Source of the DNA: Roseivirga sp. E12
GTDB taxonomy: Bacteria > Bacteroidota > Bacteroidia > Cytophagales > Cyclobacteriaceae
Assembly (NCBI RefSeq): GCF_017592825.1
Contig: NZ_JAGFMD010000001.1
Location: 248,001 to 312,000, forward strand
DNA length: 64,000 bases
Direction of reading: 5' to 3'
Each line of letters begins with the position of its first letter. The stretch's first letter is position 1. Made by a program: the position numbers and the translations under genes. Below, in pieces: positions 1 through 7,462 of the stretch. A model generated the notes under the pieces. That model had not been told where the DNA came from. It did not search any database and worked only from the letters and a program-made list of their open reading frames with translations.

Positions 1-632
1 TTTTTCATCACGTTGCGCATGATGCCGATTTTACGTAATAAAGGGACTGTTTTCAGTATGAACTTTGGAGGCACACTAAAATTCTTATTGGCAGGGAGTC
101 TTTCGAATTGTTCTGGGTGTGATGAGTCAACCAGTATAAGCCCCGCCATCTCATCGAAATACCTTTTAGCAAATAACCGAGCATAGGGACCACCCATTGA
201 CCAGGCGACTAATAAATAAGGTCCTTTTTCATTCGAATTTTCAAGTAGCAGGTGAAGCTCGTCCACTAGTTTATCAGCAACTCGGGGCTGAGGTCCAATT
301 TCGCTCCAGGCTATACCAGCCTTGTCGTAGGTACAGACACGACAAAACTCTGCAATTGAGTCAATAAGACCAGACCAGAGAATTGAACCGCCCATAGGAT
401 CTAGGCCGGCCTCTAAAATGACGGTAGGAGCGCCCTCTTCCGCAGTTCCACGACAGTCAAGGTGAAGCTTATGAGAACCAACTGAAATCATTTCACCTGG
501 TGGTGGATATGCTTTAAGCGCATTTTTCCTTGCAGTGCTTTCATAAATAAGCCCACCGATGGAGCCAACGATTAGCAAGCTTATAAATGATATGACGATG
601 AGCTTTAATACTTTTTTGACCTTCTTTTTCAT
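1..632 (-). CDS. alpha/beta hydrolase, membrane-anchored (3' end outside window)
   Basis: The reading frame is open from the ATG at 632 to the window edge, so only the first ~210 codons are present. The N-terminus is lysine-rich (MKKKVKKVLK) followed by a hydrophobic segment at about residues 11-29, which should anchor or export the protein. After that come the alpha/beta-hydrolase features: an early strand with ILEAGLD, and the nucleophile elbow AWSMGG around residue 150, where the first Gly of G-x-S-x-G is Ala. The substrate cannot be told; the acid and His of the triad lie beyond the edge or are not obvious. It follows mnmE on the same strand after about 150 bp of AT-rich spacer in which I see no clear terminator. 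Confidence 0.8.
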   Translation of the reverse strand, partial: MKKKVKKVLKLIVISFISLLIVGSIGGLIYESTARKNALKAYPPPGEMISVGSHKLHLDCRGTAEEGAPTVILEAGLDPMGGSILWSGLIDSIAEFCRVCTYDKAGIAWSEIGPQPRVADKLVDELHLLLENSNEKGPYLLVAWSMGGPYARLFAKRYFDEMAGLILVDSSHPEQFERLPANKNFSVPPKFILKTVPLLRKIGIMRNVMK

Positions 633-782
633 ATAAATGACTTCTACAGTTTTTGAGATGTTGTTTTCTTAATATTCATTGAACCTCAAGAAAGGACATG
701 GCAGAGCAGTACTGTCAACAATTATAATTATTGTCAAAAAGCAGGTTGTGCAGAATTTTTCTGAAAAGGTTTGGCGGATTAA

Positions 783-2162
783 TTACTTCCCAATACAAAA
801 CTTGCTGAAGATATTGGCTAATAAATCATCAGAGGTAATCTCACCTGTTATCTCACCAAGGTAGTGGAGGGCGCGCCTGATGTCCATGGCGACAAAGTCA
901 TTGGTGACTGAACCGTCAATGCCGTTGATTACATCTTGCAGTGAGTTCTGTGTTTGTAGGAGGGAGTCGTAGTGACGGACATTGGTGACTACCGTATCAC
1001 CTCGCTTGAACTTGTCTAGGTTCACAAGTTCAAGGATTCTGGTTTTAAGCTTTTCGACTTGTTCTGGCTCTTTTGCAGAAAGGAAAAGCATATCAGGGTG
1101 TTGCTTTTGTAAGCCTTCCACAAATGATTCCTCCACCTTGTCAATCTTGTTCCCTAGTTTGAGAAAAGGTACGCCTGTATTCTCTAATCGATTGATTTCT
1201 TTATTCATCTCGACAATATCAAGGTCTGCCAAATCGAAAAGGTAGATAATGAGCGAAGCTTGCTTCATCTTGGCTTGCGTTCGTTCCACACCGATAGCCT
1301 CAATGGTATCGGTCGTTTCCCGAAGACCGGCTGTATCGATAAAGCGGAAGGCCACACCACCAATGATAATTTCGTCCTCGATAAAGTCTCTGGTGGTTCC
1401 AGCAATATCGGAGACAATGGCCTTGTCTTCGTTGAGCAAGGCATTGAGTAGGGTAGACTTGCCTGCATTAGGCTTTCCGGCAATAACGGTCGGCACGCCA
1501 TTCTTGATTACATTACCTAAGTCAAAGGAGTGGATCAAGGCATTGATTACTTCCTGCAGTCGGTTAACAAGCTTCTTCAAGTCATCTCGACTGGCAAACT
1601 CAACGTCTTCTTCGCCAAAGTCAAGCTCTAATTCAATCATTGAAGCAAAATGGATCAATTCTTCTCGAAGGTGTTTGATTTCGCCTGAAAAGCCGCCTCG
1701 CATTTGATTTAAGGCCGCATGGTGTGCAGCTTCGGAATCTGCATTGATAAGGTCTGCTACTGCTTCGGCTTGGGCTAGGTCAAATTGCCCGTTCATAAAA
1801 GCGCGTTTGGTAAACTCACCTGGTTTGGCAGGACGCGCTCCCTTGCGTATGAAAAGTTGTATAATTTGACGGATAATAAAGTTCGATCCATGACAAGATA
1901 TCTCGACTACATTTTCCTTTGTGAAGGATTTAGGGGCAATGAAAAGGGAAATCAGAACTTCATCTAAGATTTTGTCTTCATCCCTTATTGTACCAAAATG
2001 AATCGTATGACTCTTTTGTCCTTCAAGATCTTTTCCCTTGAAAACCTTGTTTACAAGCTTAATCGCATCATTTCCACTGAGTCTGATTACCCCAATGGCA
2101 CCAACGCCCTGAGGTGTGGCGAGTGCAATGATAGTGTCTTCGTTTTGCGATAGTGCTTGCAT
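783..2162 (-). CDS. mnmE: tRNA uridine-5-carboxymethylaminomethyl modification GTPase MnmE
   Basis: With MnmG, MnmE installs the 5-(carboxymethyl)aminomethyl group on wobble U34 of certain tRNAs. The 459-aa length is normal for the family. All parts are visible: the N-terminal folate-binding domain, a helical domain, an inserted Ras-like G domain with P-loop GKPNAGKS (229-236), GTTRD switch (255-259) and DTAG (276-279), and the C-terminal FCIGK with the conserved Cys at 456. The ATG at 2162 starts with MQALSQNEDTIIALATP, the usual N-terminus. A -7 box, TATCTTTG, ends only 7 nt before this ATG, so the transcript is probably nearly leaderless. Downstream on the same strand is a hydrolase gene without evident functional link. 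Confidence 0.97.
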   Translation of the reverse strand: MQALSQNEDTIIALATPQGVGAIGVIRLSGNDAIKLVNKVFKGKDLEGQKSHTIHFGTIRDEDKILDEVLISLFIAPKSFTKENVVEISCHGSNFIIRQIIQLFIRKGARPAKPGEFTKRAFMNGQFDLAQAEAVADLINADSEAAHHAALNQMRGGFSGEIKHLREELIHFASMIELELDFGEEDVEFASRDDLKKLVNRLQEVINALIHSFDLGNVIKNGVPTVIAGKPNAGKSTLLNALLNEDKAIVSDIAGTTRDFIEDEIIIGGVAFRFIDTAGLRETTDTIEAIGVERTQAKMKQASLIIYLFDLADLDIVEMNKEINRLENTGVPFLKLGNKIDKVEESFVEGLQKQHPDMLFLSAKEPEQVEKLKTRILELVNLDKFKRGDTVVTNVRHYDSLLQTQNSLQDVINGIDGSVTNDFVAMDIRRALHYLGEITGEITSDDLLANIFSKFCIGK

Positions 2163-2169
2163 AGGCCTG

Positions 2170-2177
2170 CAAAGATA
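2170..2177 (-). promoter_or_regulatory. -7 promoter box for mnmE
   Basis: On the minus strand the sequence is TATCTTTG, an exact match to the Bacteroidota -7 consensus TAnnTTTG. It ends 7 nt upstream of the mnmE ATG, which predicts a very short or absent leader. No convincing -33 TTTG was found at the right distance. Confidence 0.5.
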
Positions 2178-2212
2178 TACTTAGGGAATTGAACTAAAAA
2201 GGGAAGGCCTTA

Positions 2213-3112
2213 TTACACCTTTGGCATAGCGAGTTTTTCGGCCTCCTTTTTTTGATTGATCCGCTTAAGTAGAATGCCACTGCTCGGGGAAAATAGATAA
2301 GCCAACCCAAACAAAATACCCGCTACAGTAACCACAGCTCCTGCGATAGATCCGTCTAGGAGCACAGCCAAGTAATAACCTAATATACTAATGATAATCG
2401 CTATACCACAGGTGATTAGCATCATTTTCTTAAAGTTATCAGTTAATAGATATGCTGTAGCAGGAGGAGCCACTAAAAGCGCTACAACAAGGATGGCACC
2501 CACGGAATCGAAGGCAGCTACTGTAGTCATAGATACTGAACCCATTAGCAGGTAATTCCACAGTGCGACAGAGATACCTGTGGTCGCTGCAAAAGCCGGG
2601 TCGAAGGTGGTTAGGTAGAGCTGTTTGAAGCCTACTCTAATGAATAGGATGTTCACTATGAGTGTTAGTGCAGAAACATAAAGGGCTTTAGGTCCCATGT
2701 TCTGACCAGAATCAGATATCCATAAATCGATCGGCACATAGGCAATCTCTCCATAAAGAACGCACTCTTGGTCTAGGTCGACTTGGCCAGCGAAAACCGA
2801 GATTAGGATAACGCCCAATGCAAATAGCGAGGTGAAAGTTACTCCGATCGCTGCGTCAGTTTGCAGCTTCGCTTTCTTATTGAAAAATTCGATTAAGAAG
2901 GTACAGAGAATACCCAATAGAGCAGCTCCGATGATCATTTCGAAGGAGTCTCTCGTTCCTGTAATCAAGAACGCAATCACAATCCCTGGGAGCACAGCAT
3001 GAGAGATAGCGTCACCCACCATGGCCATTTTTCTCAGGATTAAGAAACAGCCTAGCAAGCCACACGAAATGGCAAATAGGGAAGAGGTCAATATGATATA
3101 AACTGCATCCAT
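2213..3112 (-). CDS. metal ABC transporter permease (ABC-3 family), second permease of the operon
   Basis: This 299-aa integral membrane protein belongs to the ZnuB/MntB/TroD permease family and should form the membrane channel that passes Mn2+ or Zn2+ inward with the ATPase at 4527-5318. About eight hydrophobic helices are visible; the early segment MVGDAISHAVLPGI is the family's conserved cytoplasmic-loop motif, and a DSVGAILVVALLVAPPATA segment lies near residue 200. It ends in a short charged tail (KRINQKKEAEKLAMPKV) and has no fused regulator, unlike its partner permease. It is separated from that partner by 127 bp of repeat-bearing spacer, the only large gap inside the operon. Metal specificity is inferred from the operon, not from this sequence. 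Confidence 0.92.
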   Translation of the reverse strand: MDAVYIILTSSLFAISCGLLGCFLILRKMAMVGDAISHAVLPGIVIAFLITGTRDSFEMIIGAALLGILCTFLIEFFNKKAKLQTDAAIGVTFTSLFALGVILISVFAGQVDLDQECVLYGEIAYVPIDLWISDSGQNMGPKALYVSALTLIVNILFIRVGFKQLYLTTFDPAFAATTGISVALWNYLLMGSVSMTTVAAFDSVGAILVVALLVAPPATAYLLTDNFKKMMLITCGIAIIISILGYYLAVLLDGSIAGAVVTVAGILFGLAYLFSPSSGILLKRINQKKEAEKLAMPKV

Positions 3113-3239
3113 CTCTTGAATTAGGAATTAGGAATTAGGAATTAAGAATGTTGAATTTTTACTCACTCTCATTTCATATATCTTTTTAGCTCATTCATTT
3201 GTTTATTGGTACTCAATACGCACTTCGTATTACTCAATT
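3113..3239. repeat. spacer with tandem AATTAGG repeats and a hairpin flanked by direct repeats
   Basis: Between the two permease genes, 3119-3146 holds four tandem copies of a 7-bp unit (AATTAGG three times, then AATTAAG). Near the other end, AATACG (3215-3220) and CGTATT (3226-3231) form a 6-bp stem with a 5-nt loop, bracketed by direct repeats TACTCAAT at 3210-3217 and 3231-3238. The AATTAGG motif also occurs next to the four-helix-bundle gene at 5731-5737 (reverse strand), which suggests related repeat sequence at two places in the operon. Confidence 0.6.
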
Positions 3240-4526
3240 CTAGTAAGGTATTTTCTCTTCGTGTGGATCAAACTCTGGATACTCCAGCATCCTCTCTAGC
3301 TGTGCTTCTAACTCGGGTGTTATAATATGCTCAACCGTCTCTGCATCCTCATGTACATGGTCAGGAGCAATCTTCATGTACTTAGATAGATACAGCTCCC
3401 ATAGCCTATGAAGTTTCACTACCCGTTGTCCTTTTACCTTTCCTGCTTCGGTATAACTCCAGTAGCCATTTTTCTTGACAAGAAAGCCTTGACGCTTTAA
3501 TCGTCTTAAAGCTACTTTGAGTGCTTTTCTAGGGAAAAATCGCTCTTCTATGATTTCATTGACGGTTCGGCCCTTGTAAGGGTCTTCATCTTTTTCTCCA
3601 AGATGATAGAGCTCCTTTAAGAGGTTCTCATCCATAATCAGTCGTTGTAGTCTTCTTTGCTGGATACTACGCGCAAAAATCCCTCTTTTGGGAGCTATGA
3701 AGAATGAAGTGATTGCAATGGCTGAGATGATCATCACGATCCATGGACCTGTGGGCATAGCTGGTGCTACATAACTGACATATGCTCCAGAAAGGCCCGA
3801 GATTCCACCCATAACGGCTGCAATCAATGTCATCTTGAAAACATCATTTGTCCAAAAACGAGCTGCAGCAGCTGGCGTAATCAGCATGGCGGCCATTAGA
3901 ACAACTCCCACAGCTTGTATTCCAGTCACTACGGCAAGCACGGTCAGGGAAGTCAACAATAGGTCAATCCATTTGACAGGTATGCCCAAGGCTCTGGCAT
4001 AGTTACTATCAAAGGCGATCAACTTTAATTCCTTGAAGAACAGGCCAACAGTAACAATCAAAATAACCGCTACAATACCGAAGACAATCAAGTCCTTACC
4101 CACCAATGCAGCGGCTTTTCCAAAGAGGAAAGAATCAAGGCCCGTTTGAGCAGCGTTGCCAGAATGCTGTATGTTAGTGAGCATCAAAATGCCAATACCA
4201 AAGAAGACTGAAAGAATTAGGGCAATGGCCGTATCCTCTTTGATCTTTGACTTTGTGGTGATATGATCAATAATGAGAAGTGATATCCATCCCGTTAAAA
4301 ATGCCCCCAAAATCATCCAGATAGGATTCTTGGTGCCAGAAAGAATGAAGGCTAGGCAAATACCCGGTAGTACTGAGTGAGCCACCGCATCGCCCACAAG
4401 CGCTTTCTTTTTAAGGAAAGTAAAGGTGCCTACAACAGCAGAAGAAGCTGTCAAAAGGACTGCGCCCACCACTACCGAAACGATGCTCGGGTCACTAAAA
4501 GAAAAGAACTCTTTGAAAGTTTCCAT
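3240..4526 (-). CDS. metal ABC transporter permease fused to a C-terminal DtxR/MntR-like domain
   Basis: Residues 1 to about 290 form an ABC-3 permease with the family motif LVGDAVAHSVLPGI near residue 45 and about eight to nine membrane helices. After a basic linker (RSIQQRRLQRL), residues ~300-428 look like a DtxR-family regulator: a winged-helix region (TVNEIIEERFFPRKALKVAL) followed by a dimerisation/metal-site region with HRLWELYL, HVHEDAETVEH and EFDPHEEKIP. These retain the His, Glu and DPH residues used by MntR/DtxR proteins to bind metal. The ATG directly follows the ATPase stop codon (TAAATG, same frame), so translation is probably coupled. Fused forms of this type are known in some bacteria; what the domain does here (local metal sensing or gating) is inference. 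Confidence 0.93.
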   Translation of the reverse strand: METFKEFFSFSDPSIVSVVVGAVLLTASSAVVGTFTFLKKKALVGDAVAHSVLPGICLAFILSGTKNPIWMILGAFLTGWISLLIIDHITTKSKIKEDTAIALILSVFFGIGILMLTNIQHSGNAAQTGLDSFLFGKAAALVGKDLIVFGIVAVILIVTVGLFFKELKLIAFDSNYARALGIPVKWIDLLLTSLTVLAVVTGIQAVGVVLMAAMLITPAAAARFWTNDVFKMTLIAAVMGGISGLSGAYVSYVAPAMPTGPWIVMIISAIAITSFFIAPKRGIFARSIQQRRLQRLIMDENLLKELYHLGEKDEDPYKGRTVNEIIEERFFPRKALKVALRRLKRQGFLVKKNGYWSYTEAGKVKGQRVVKLHRLWELYLSKYMKIAPDHVHEDAETVEHIITPELEAQLERMLEYPEFDPHEEKIPY

Positions 4527-5318
4527 TTAGTATTTCTCCCTGCTTGGCATTTGACGTTTCCTTACTAATTCACCTACCTCGGCCAAAACGGTGAGCTTAC
4601 CACCATAGGTTTCTTGCAACATGTCATTATTGAAGACCTTGTCGATTGGTCCAGATGCCACTAATCTCATATTGAGTAAAACGATCCAGTCGAAGAATTC
4701 AGCGGCTGATTGTAAATCGTGATGGACAACAATAACCGTTTTACCATTAGCTGTCATTTCCTGCATAATAGCTAGTATAGCAGCCTCAGTAGCCGCATCG
4801 ACCCCAGCAAAGGGTTCGTCCATAAAGTAGAGATCAGCCTCTTGTGCCAGTGCGCGTGCCAGGAATACACGTTGTTGTTGGCCGCCTGATAGTTGAGAGA
4901 TTTGTCGATCTGTATAGGCTTCCATACCCACTTTACGCAAGCAGTTCATTGCCATTTCTTTATCAGCCTTCCTAGGACGGGTGAGGAGGCCTAGTTTAGA
5001 GTAGCGACCCATCATCACCACATCCAGTACTGAAGTAGGGAAGTCCCAGTCTACGGTCTCTCTTTGCGGCACGTAACTGACCTTGTGTCTTACTTTGTCG
5101 AGGGCTTCATCGAACATGCGTACATAGCCCGAACCCAAGGGTAGTAGGCCCATGGCAGCTTTAATCAAGGTAGACTTGCCAGCTCCATTTGGGCCAATAA
5201 TACCAATGAGTGCCCCTTGGGGTAGTGTCATGTCAATATTCCATAAGACAGGCTTCTTGTGATAAGAAACGGTCAGGTCATGAAACTCTACTACGGGATT
5301 TTTAGCTTCAATCTTCAT
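4527..5318 (-). CDS. metal ABC transporter ATP-binding protein
   Basis: This 263-aa ATPase powers the Mn/Zn importer. Walker A GPNGAGKST lies near residue 42, the signature LSGGQQQR near residue 143, and Walker B DLYFMDEP near residue 163, followed by the D-loop and a VHHD switch His. It matches the ZnuC/MntA family in length and in the VSYVPQRETVDWDFPTSV segment typical of manganese-type ATPases. The start ATG is one nucleotide after the stop of the four-helix-bundle gene, and its stop directly abuts the permease start, so it sits in a tightly packed operon. Confidence 0.95.
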   Translation of the reverse strand: MKIEAKNPVVEFHDLTVSYHKKPVLWNIDMTLPQGALIGIIGPNGAGKSTLIKAAMGLLPLGSGYVRMFDEALDKVRHKVSYVPQRETVDWDFPTSVLDVVMMGRYSKLGLLTRPRKADKEMAMNCLRKVGMEAYTDRQISQLSGGQQQRVFLARALAQEADLYFMDEPFAGVDAATEAAILAIMQEMTANGKTVIVVHHDLQSAAEFFDWIVLLNMRLVASGPIDKVFNNDMLQETYGGKLTVLAEVGELVRKRQMPSREKY

Positions 5319-5319
5319 C

Positions 5320-5697
5320 CTAGGGTTGTTTGGTGTTTGGTAATTGGGTTTTTAGGTACTGTATGAATGCATTCAGTTTCCTTTTCAGTATCAATAATTC
5401 TTCATTGTGGTTGCTGTAGGTTTCAGAACTGATAAATTCTATGTCTCTAGCCAGTATTAATTGATATTCAAGCTCAGAGGCAGAGCCCATGGCGATACTG
5501 CAGAACCTTATTAACTCTTTCTGACTATCCCGACCACACCCCTCTGCAATGTTAGTAGGAATGGACTGTGAACTTCTTCTCATTTGTGATATAAGTCCAA
5601 ACTGTTCTTTCTTTGGGAAATCAGTGGTTAGCTTAAATATCACTAGTGCCATATCATGCCCCCTTTTCCATACTTCCAGTTCTTTAAAATCTCCCAT
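5320..5697 (-). CDS. four-helix-bundle protein (23S rRNA intervening-sequence/Avd-like family)
   Basis: The 125-aa protein has the hallmarks of the family: ELEVWKRGHDMALVIFKLT near the N-terminus, FGLISQMRRSSQSIPTNIAEGCGR in the middle and a third and fourth helix with ASELEYQLILARDI. Family members occur in rRNA intervening sequences, as Avd in diversity-generating retroelements, and as widespread stand-alone genes of unknown role; the fold is a small homo-oligomeric bundle thought to bind nucleic acid. Here it lies between the binding protein and ATPase of a metal transporter, where it has no known part. Its last codons (QLPNTKQP) run through repeat-like sequence, and imperfect inverted repeats flank it, which suggests insertion of a cassette. 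Confidence 0.9.
   Translation of the reverse strand: MGDFKELEVWKRGHDMALVIFKLTTDFPKKEQFGLISQMRRSSQSIPTNIAEGCGRDSQKELIRFCSIAMGSASELEYQLILARDIEFISSETYSNHNEELLILKRKLNAFIQYLKTQLPNTKQP
5339..5349 (+). repeat. left imperfect inverted repeat of the four-helix-bundle cassette
   Basis: GGTAATTGGGT here matches the reverse complement of 5721-5731 (GGTAGTTGGGT) at 10 of 11 positions. The right-hand copy is itself duplicated (5713-5723 and 5721-5731, overlapping by 3). The two ends enclose the four-helix-bundle gene. No target-site duplication could be identified by eye. Confidence 0.45.
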
Positions 5698-5712
5698 TGT
5701 ATGTCATATTTT

Positions 5713-5731
5713 ACCCAACTACCCAACTACC
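5713..5731 (-). repeat. right inverted repeat of the four-helix-bundle cassette, in two overlapping copies
   Basis: ACCCAACTACC occurs twice with an 8-bp period and is followed by TAATTTCC, so that the reverse strand reads an AATTAGG motif like the tandem repeat at 3119-3146. It lies in the 45-bp gap between the binding-protein gene and the four-helix-bundle gene. Confidence 0.45.
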
Positions 5732-5742
5732 TAATTTCCTCA

Positions 5743-6654
5743 CTATTTCAACGCCCTTACAATCGTATTGACATTCGCTTTGACCATGCCTATATAGTTG
5801 CCTTCAGGCGTACCTTCTGCGCTCATGGCATCCGAAAACAGGTTACCACCAATGATGATGTCATGTCCTTTTTGTCGGCATCCTTCAACTATGGCATTGA
5901 TGTTTTTCTCAGAGACTGAGGTTTCTACAAAAACAGCCTTAATTTTCTTCTCTACAATGAAATTCACTAAGTCTACTCTGTCTTTGAGTCCAAACTCAGA
6001 TAGTGTAGAAATGCCCTGGAGACCACGAACCTCTATGTTGTACGCTCTGCCGAAGTAGTTGAAAGCATCATGGGCAGTGATCATGATTCGTTTGTTGGCA
6101 GGTATCGTTTCAATTTCGGTCTTCACCCATTCGTGAAGTGTTAGAAGCTCCTCTGTGTATGCCGAAGCATTGTTTTTATAGAACTCGGCATTAACAGGGT
6201 CTGACTTGGTCAAAGTGGCGGTGACTTCATCGATGGTAGAGGCCCAGAGGCTTATATCAAACCAAATATGTGGGTCGAAAGCGTTTTGGTAGATGGGGTC
6301 ATCCAATAAGGAAGTTGAATCTATACCTCTAGCAACTGGAATAACTGTTTTGATGCGTTCGAGTTTTTCAAATACCTCACCCATTTTACCTTCTAGGTGC
6401 AATCCATTATAGAAAATGATATCTGCACGCTGAAGCCTTCCTAAATCGCCCTGAGTGGCCTTGTAAAGATGTGGATCTACCCCAGGTCCCATTAAAGCGC
6501 TGACTGCAATTGAGTCTTTACCAACATTCTTAACAATGTCAGCAATCATTCCTGTTGTGGTTACAACAGTCAGTTTACCATCTTCAGATGTTGTATTGCT
6601 ATTGCAAGACCAAATGGTGCTGATTAAGATGAATAATGCGATTAACCTTTTCAT
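5743..6654 (-). CDS. metal ABC transporter substrate-binding lipoprotein (Mn/Zn type, SBP cluster A-I)
   Basis: The 303-aa protein begins with a lipoprotein signal (MKRLIALFILISTIWSC, Cys 17). It has the conserved metal-site segments of the ZnuA/MntC/TroA family: GPGVDPHLYKAT, NGLHLEGKM, DPHIWFD, and a late FVETSVSEK region with Asp/Glu. The long His-rich loop of true ZnuA proteins is absent, which favours manganese or iron but does not exclude zinc. It should capture the metal at the outer face of the inner membrane and hand it to the permeases. The gene overlaps the upstream regulator by 4 bp (ATGA-type), so the two are translationally coupled. Confidence 0.94.
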   Translation of the reverse strand: MKRLIALFILISTIWSCNSNTTSEDGKLTVVTTTGMIADIVKNVGKDSIAVSALMGPGVDPHLYKATQGDLGRLQRADIIFYNGLHLEGKMGEVFEKLERIKTVIPVARGIDSTSLLDDPIYQNAFDPHIWFDISLWASTIDEVTATLTKSDPVNAEFYKNNASAYTEELLTLHEWVKTEIETIPANKRIMITAHDAFNYFGRAYNIEVRGLQGISTLSEFGLKDRVDLVNFIVEKKIKAVFVETSVSEKNINAIVEGCRQKGHDIIIGGNLFSDAMSAEGTPEGNYIGMVKANVNTIVRALK

Positions 6655-7310
6655 ATGTTGGCAACGAGTATGTTTTGAGCCGCGGTTTGGGAAATGGTGA
6701 GAGCTTTTTGCTGATTAATGATGATGTCAAGAGAGCCATCAAATTCATTGGTGTCCTCAACTTTCAGCTTAGTGCCGATAGAGACACCAACTTTATCTAG
6801 ATACTTCAAAAAGGCACTACTAGAGTCGTTTACAGCCACAACCTGTGCTGGAGTGTTCAGTTCTAGTTCTGTTAAGGCTACTTTTTTAACAGTTGAGAAT
6901 ATACCATTCTCATCAGGGATAGGATCACCATGGGGGTCATGCTTTGGGAAATCAAGAAATTCATCCAGGCGACTAATCAGTAGGGGGGATTTAATGTGCT
7001 CCAGTTGTTCGGCAATTTCATGCACCTCATCCCAGTGGAACTTAAGCTTGTCTACCAGAAATACTTCCCAGAGTCGGTGTTTTCGGATTACCCTCAGTGC
7101 AACTTCCTTTCCTTTCCCTGATACATTAACACCTTTGTATTTTTGGTAATCAACGGCTTTCTTTTTAGAAAGCTTGGCTACCATATCACTGACCGATGCG
7201 GCAGTGGTTTGCATTTCTTCTGCAAGTGAATTGGTGCTGACACTTTTCCTTCCATGATCGGAAAGGTGATAGATGGCTTTTAGGTAATTCTCTTCTACAA
7301 AGCTGAACAT
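6651..7310 (-). CDS. mntR: DtxR/MntR-family metal-dependent transcriptional repressor
   Basis: The 219-aa protein has the three-part long form of the family: an N-terminal winged helix (residues ~1-65, EENYLKAIYHL and SVSDMVAKLSKKK), a dimerisation and metal-binding domain with KHRLWEVFL, DEVHEIAEQLEH and DFPKHDPHGDPIP, and a C-terminal SH3-like FeoA domain (~140-219). All metal ligands seen in family members appear present. As first gene of the transporter operon it most likely represses it when metal is replete. The palindrome at 7344-7359, between the likely -33 and -7 regions, is the probable operator. Manganese is favoured over iron from the operon content; that is inference. Confidence 0.92.
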   Translation of the reverse strand: MFSFVEENYLKAIYHLSDHGRKSVSTNSLAEEMQTTAASVSDMVAKLSKKKAVDYQKYKGVNVSGKGKEVALRVIRKHRLWEVFLVDKLKFHWDEVHEIAEQLEHIKSPLLISRLDEFLDFPKHDPHGDPIPDENGIFSTVKKVALTELELNTPAQVVAVNDSSSAFLKYLDKVGVSIGTKLKVEDTNEFDGSLDIIINQQKALTISQTAAQNILVANI

Positions 7311-7343
7311 GACCTCAGTATTGGTTCAGCTGTAAATGTAGTG

Positions 7344-7382
7344 TTTAGATTCGTCTAAAAAAAATAATAGCCACGTCTAAAA
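7344..7382. promoter_or_regulatory. candidate operator for the metal-dependent repressor
   Basis: TTTAGATTCGTCTAAA (7344-7359) is a perfect inverted repeat with 6-bp arms and a 4-bp centre, of the general form of DtxR/MntR/SirR operators. The half-site CGTCTAAAA recurs at 7374-7382, exactly 22 bp (two helical turns) further out. The palindrome sits just upstream of TACATTTA (minus strand, 7333-7340), which resembles a -7 box, so binding would block the promoter of the operon that starts at 7310. Confidence 0.6.
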
Positions 7383-7462
7383 CAACCCGTATAACACCTA
7401 TTCAGTTGTTTTACAGATTGTTAGTATGGTAAAATAAATTTTTTAGATAAAACTAAAAGTAA

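Noticed and set aside
1249-1707. 152-codon plus-strand open frame inside mnmE
   Set aside because: It lies antisense to the conserved GTPase domain, has a low-complexity Ser-rich translation, no ribosome-binding site and no family resemblance.
3119-3146. Short tandem repeats considered as a CRISPR remnant
   Set aside because: Units are 7 bp with no spacers, and no cas gene is present.
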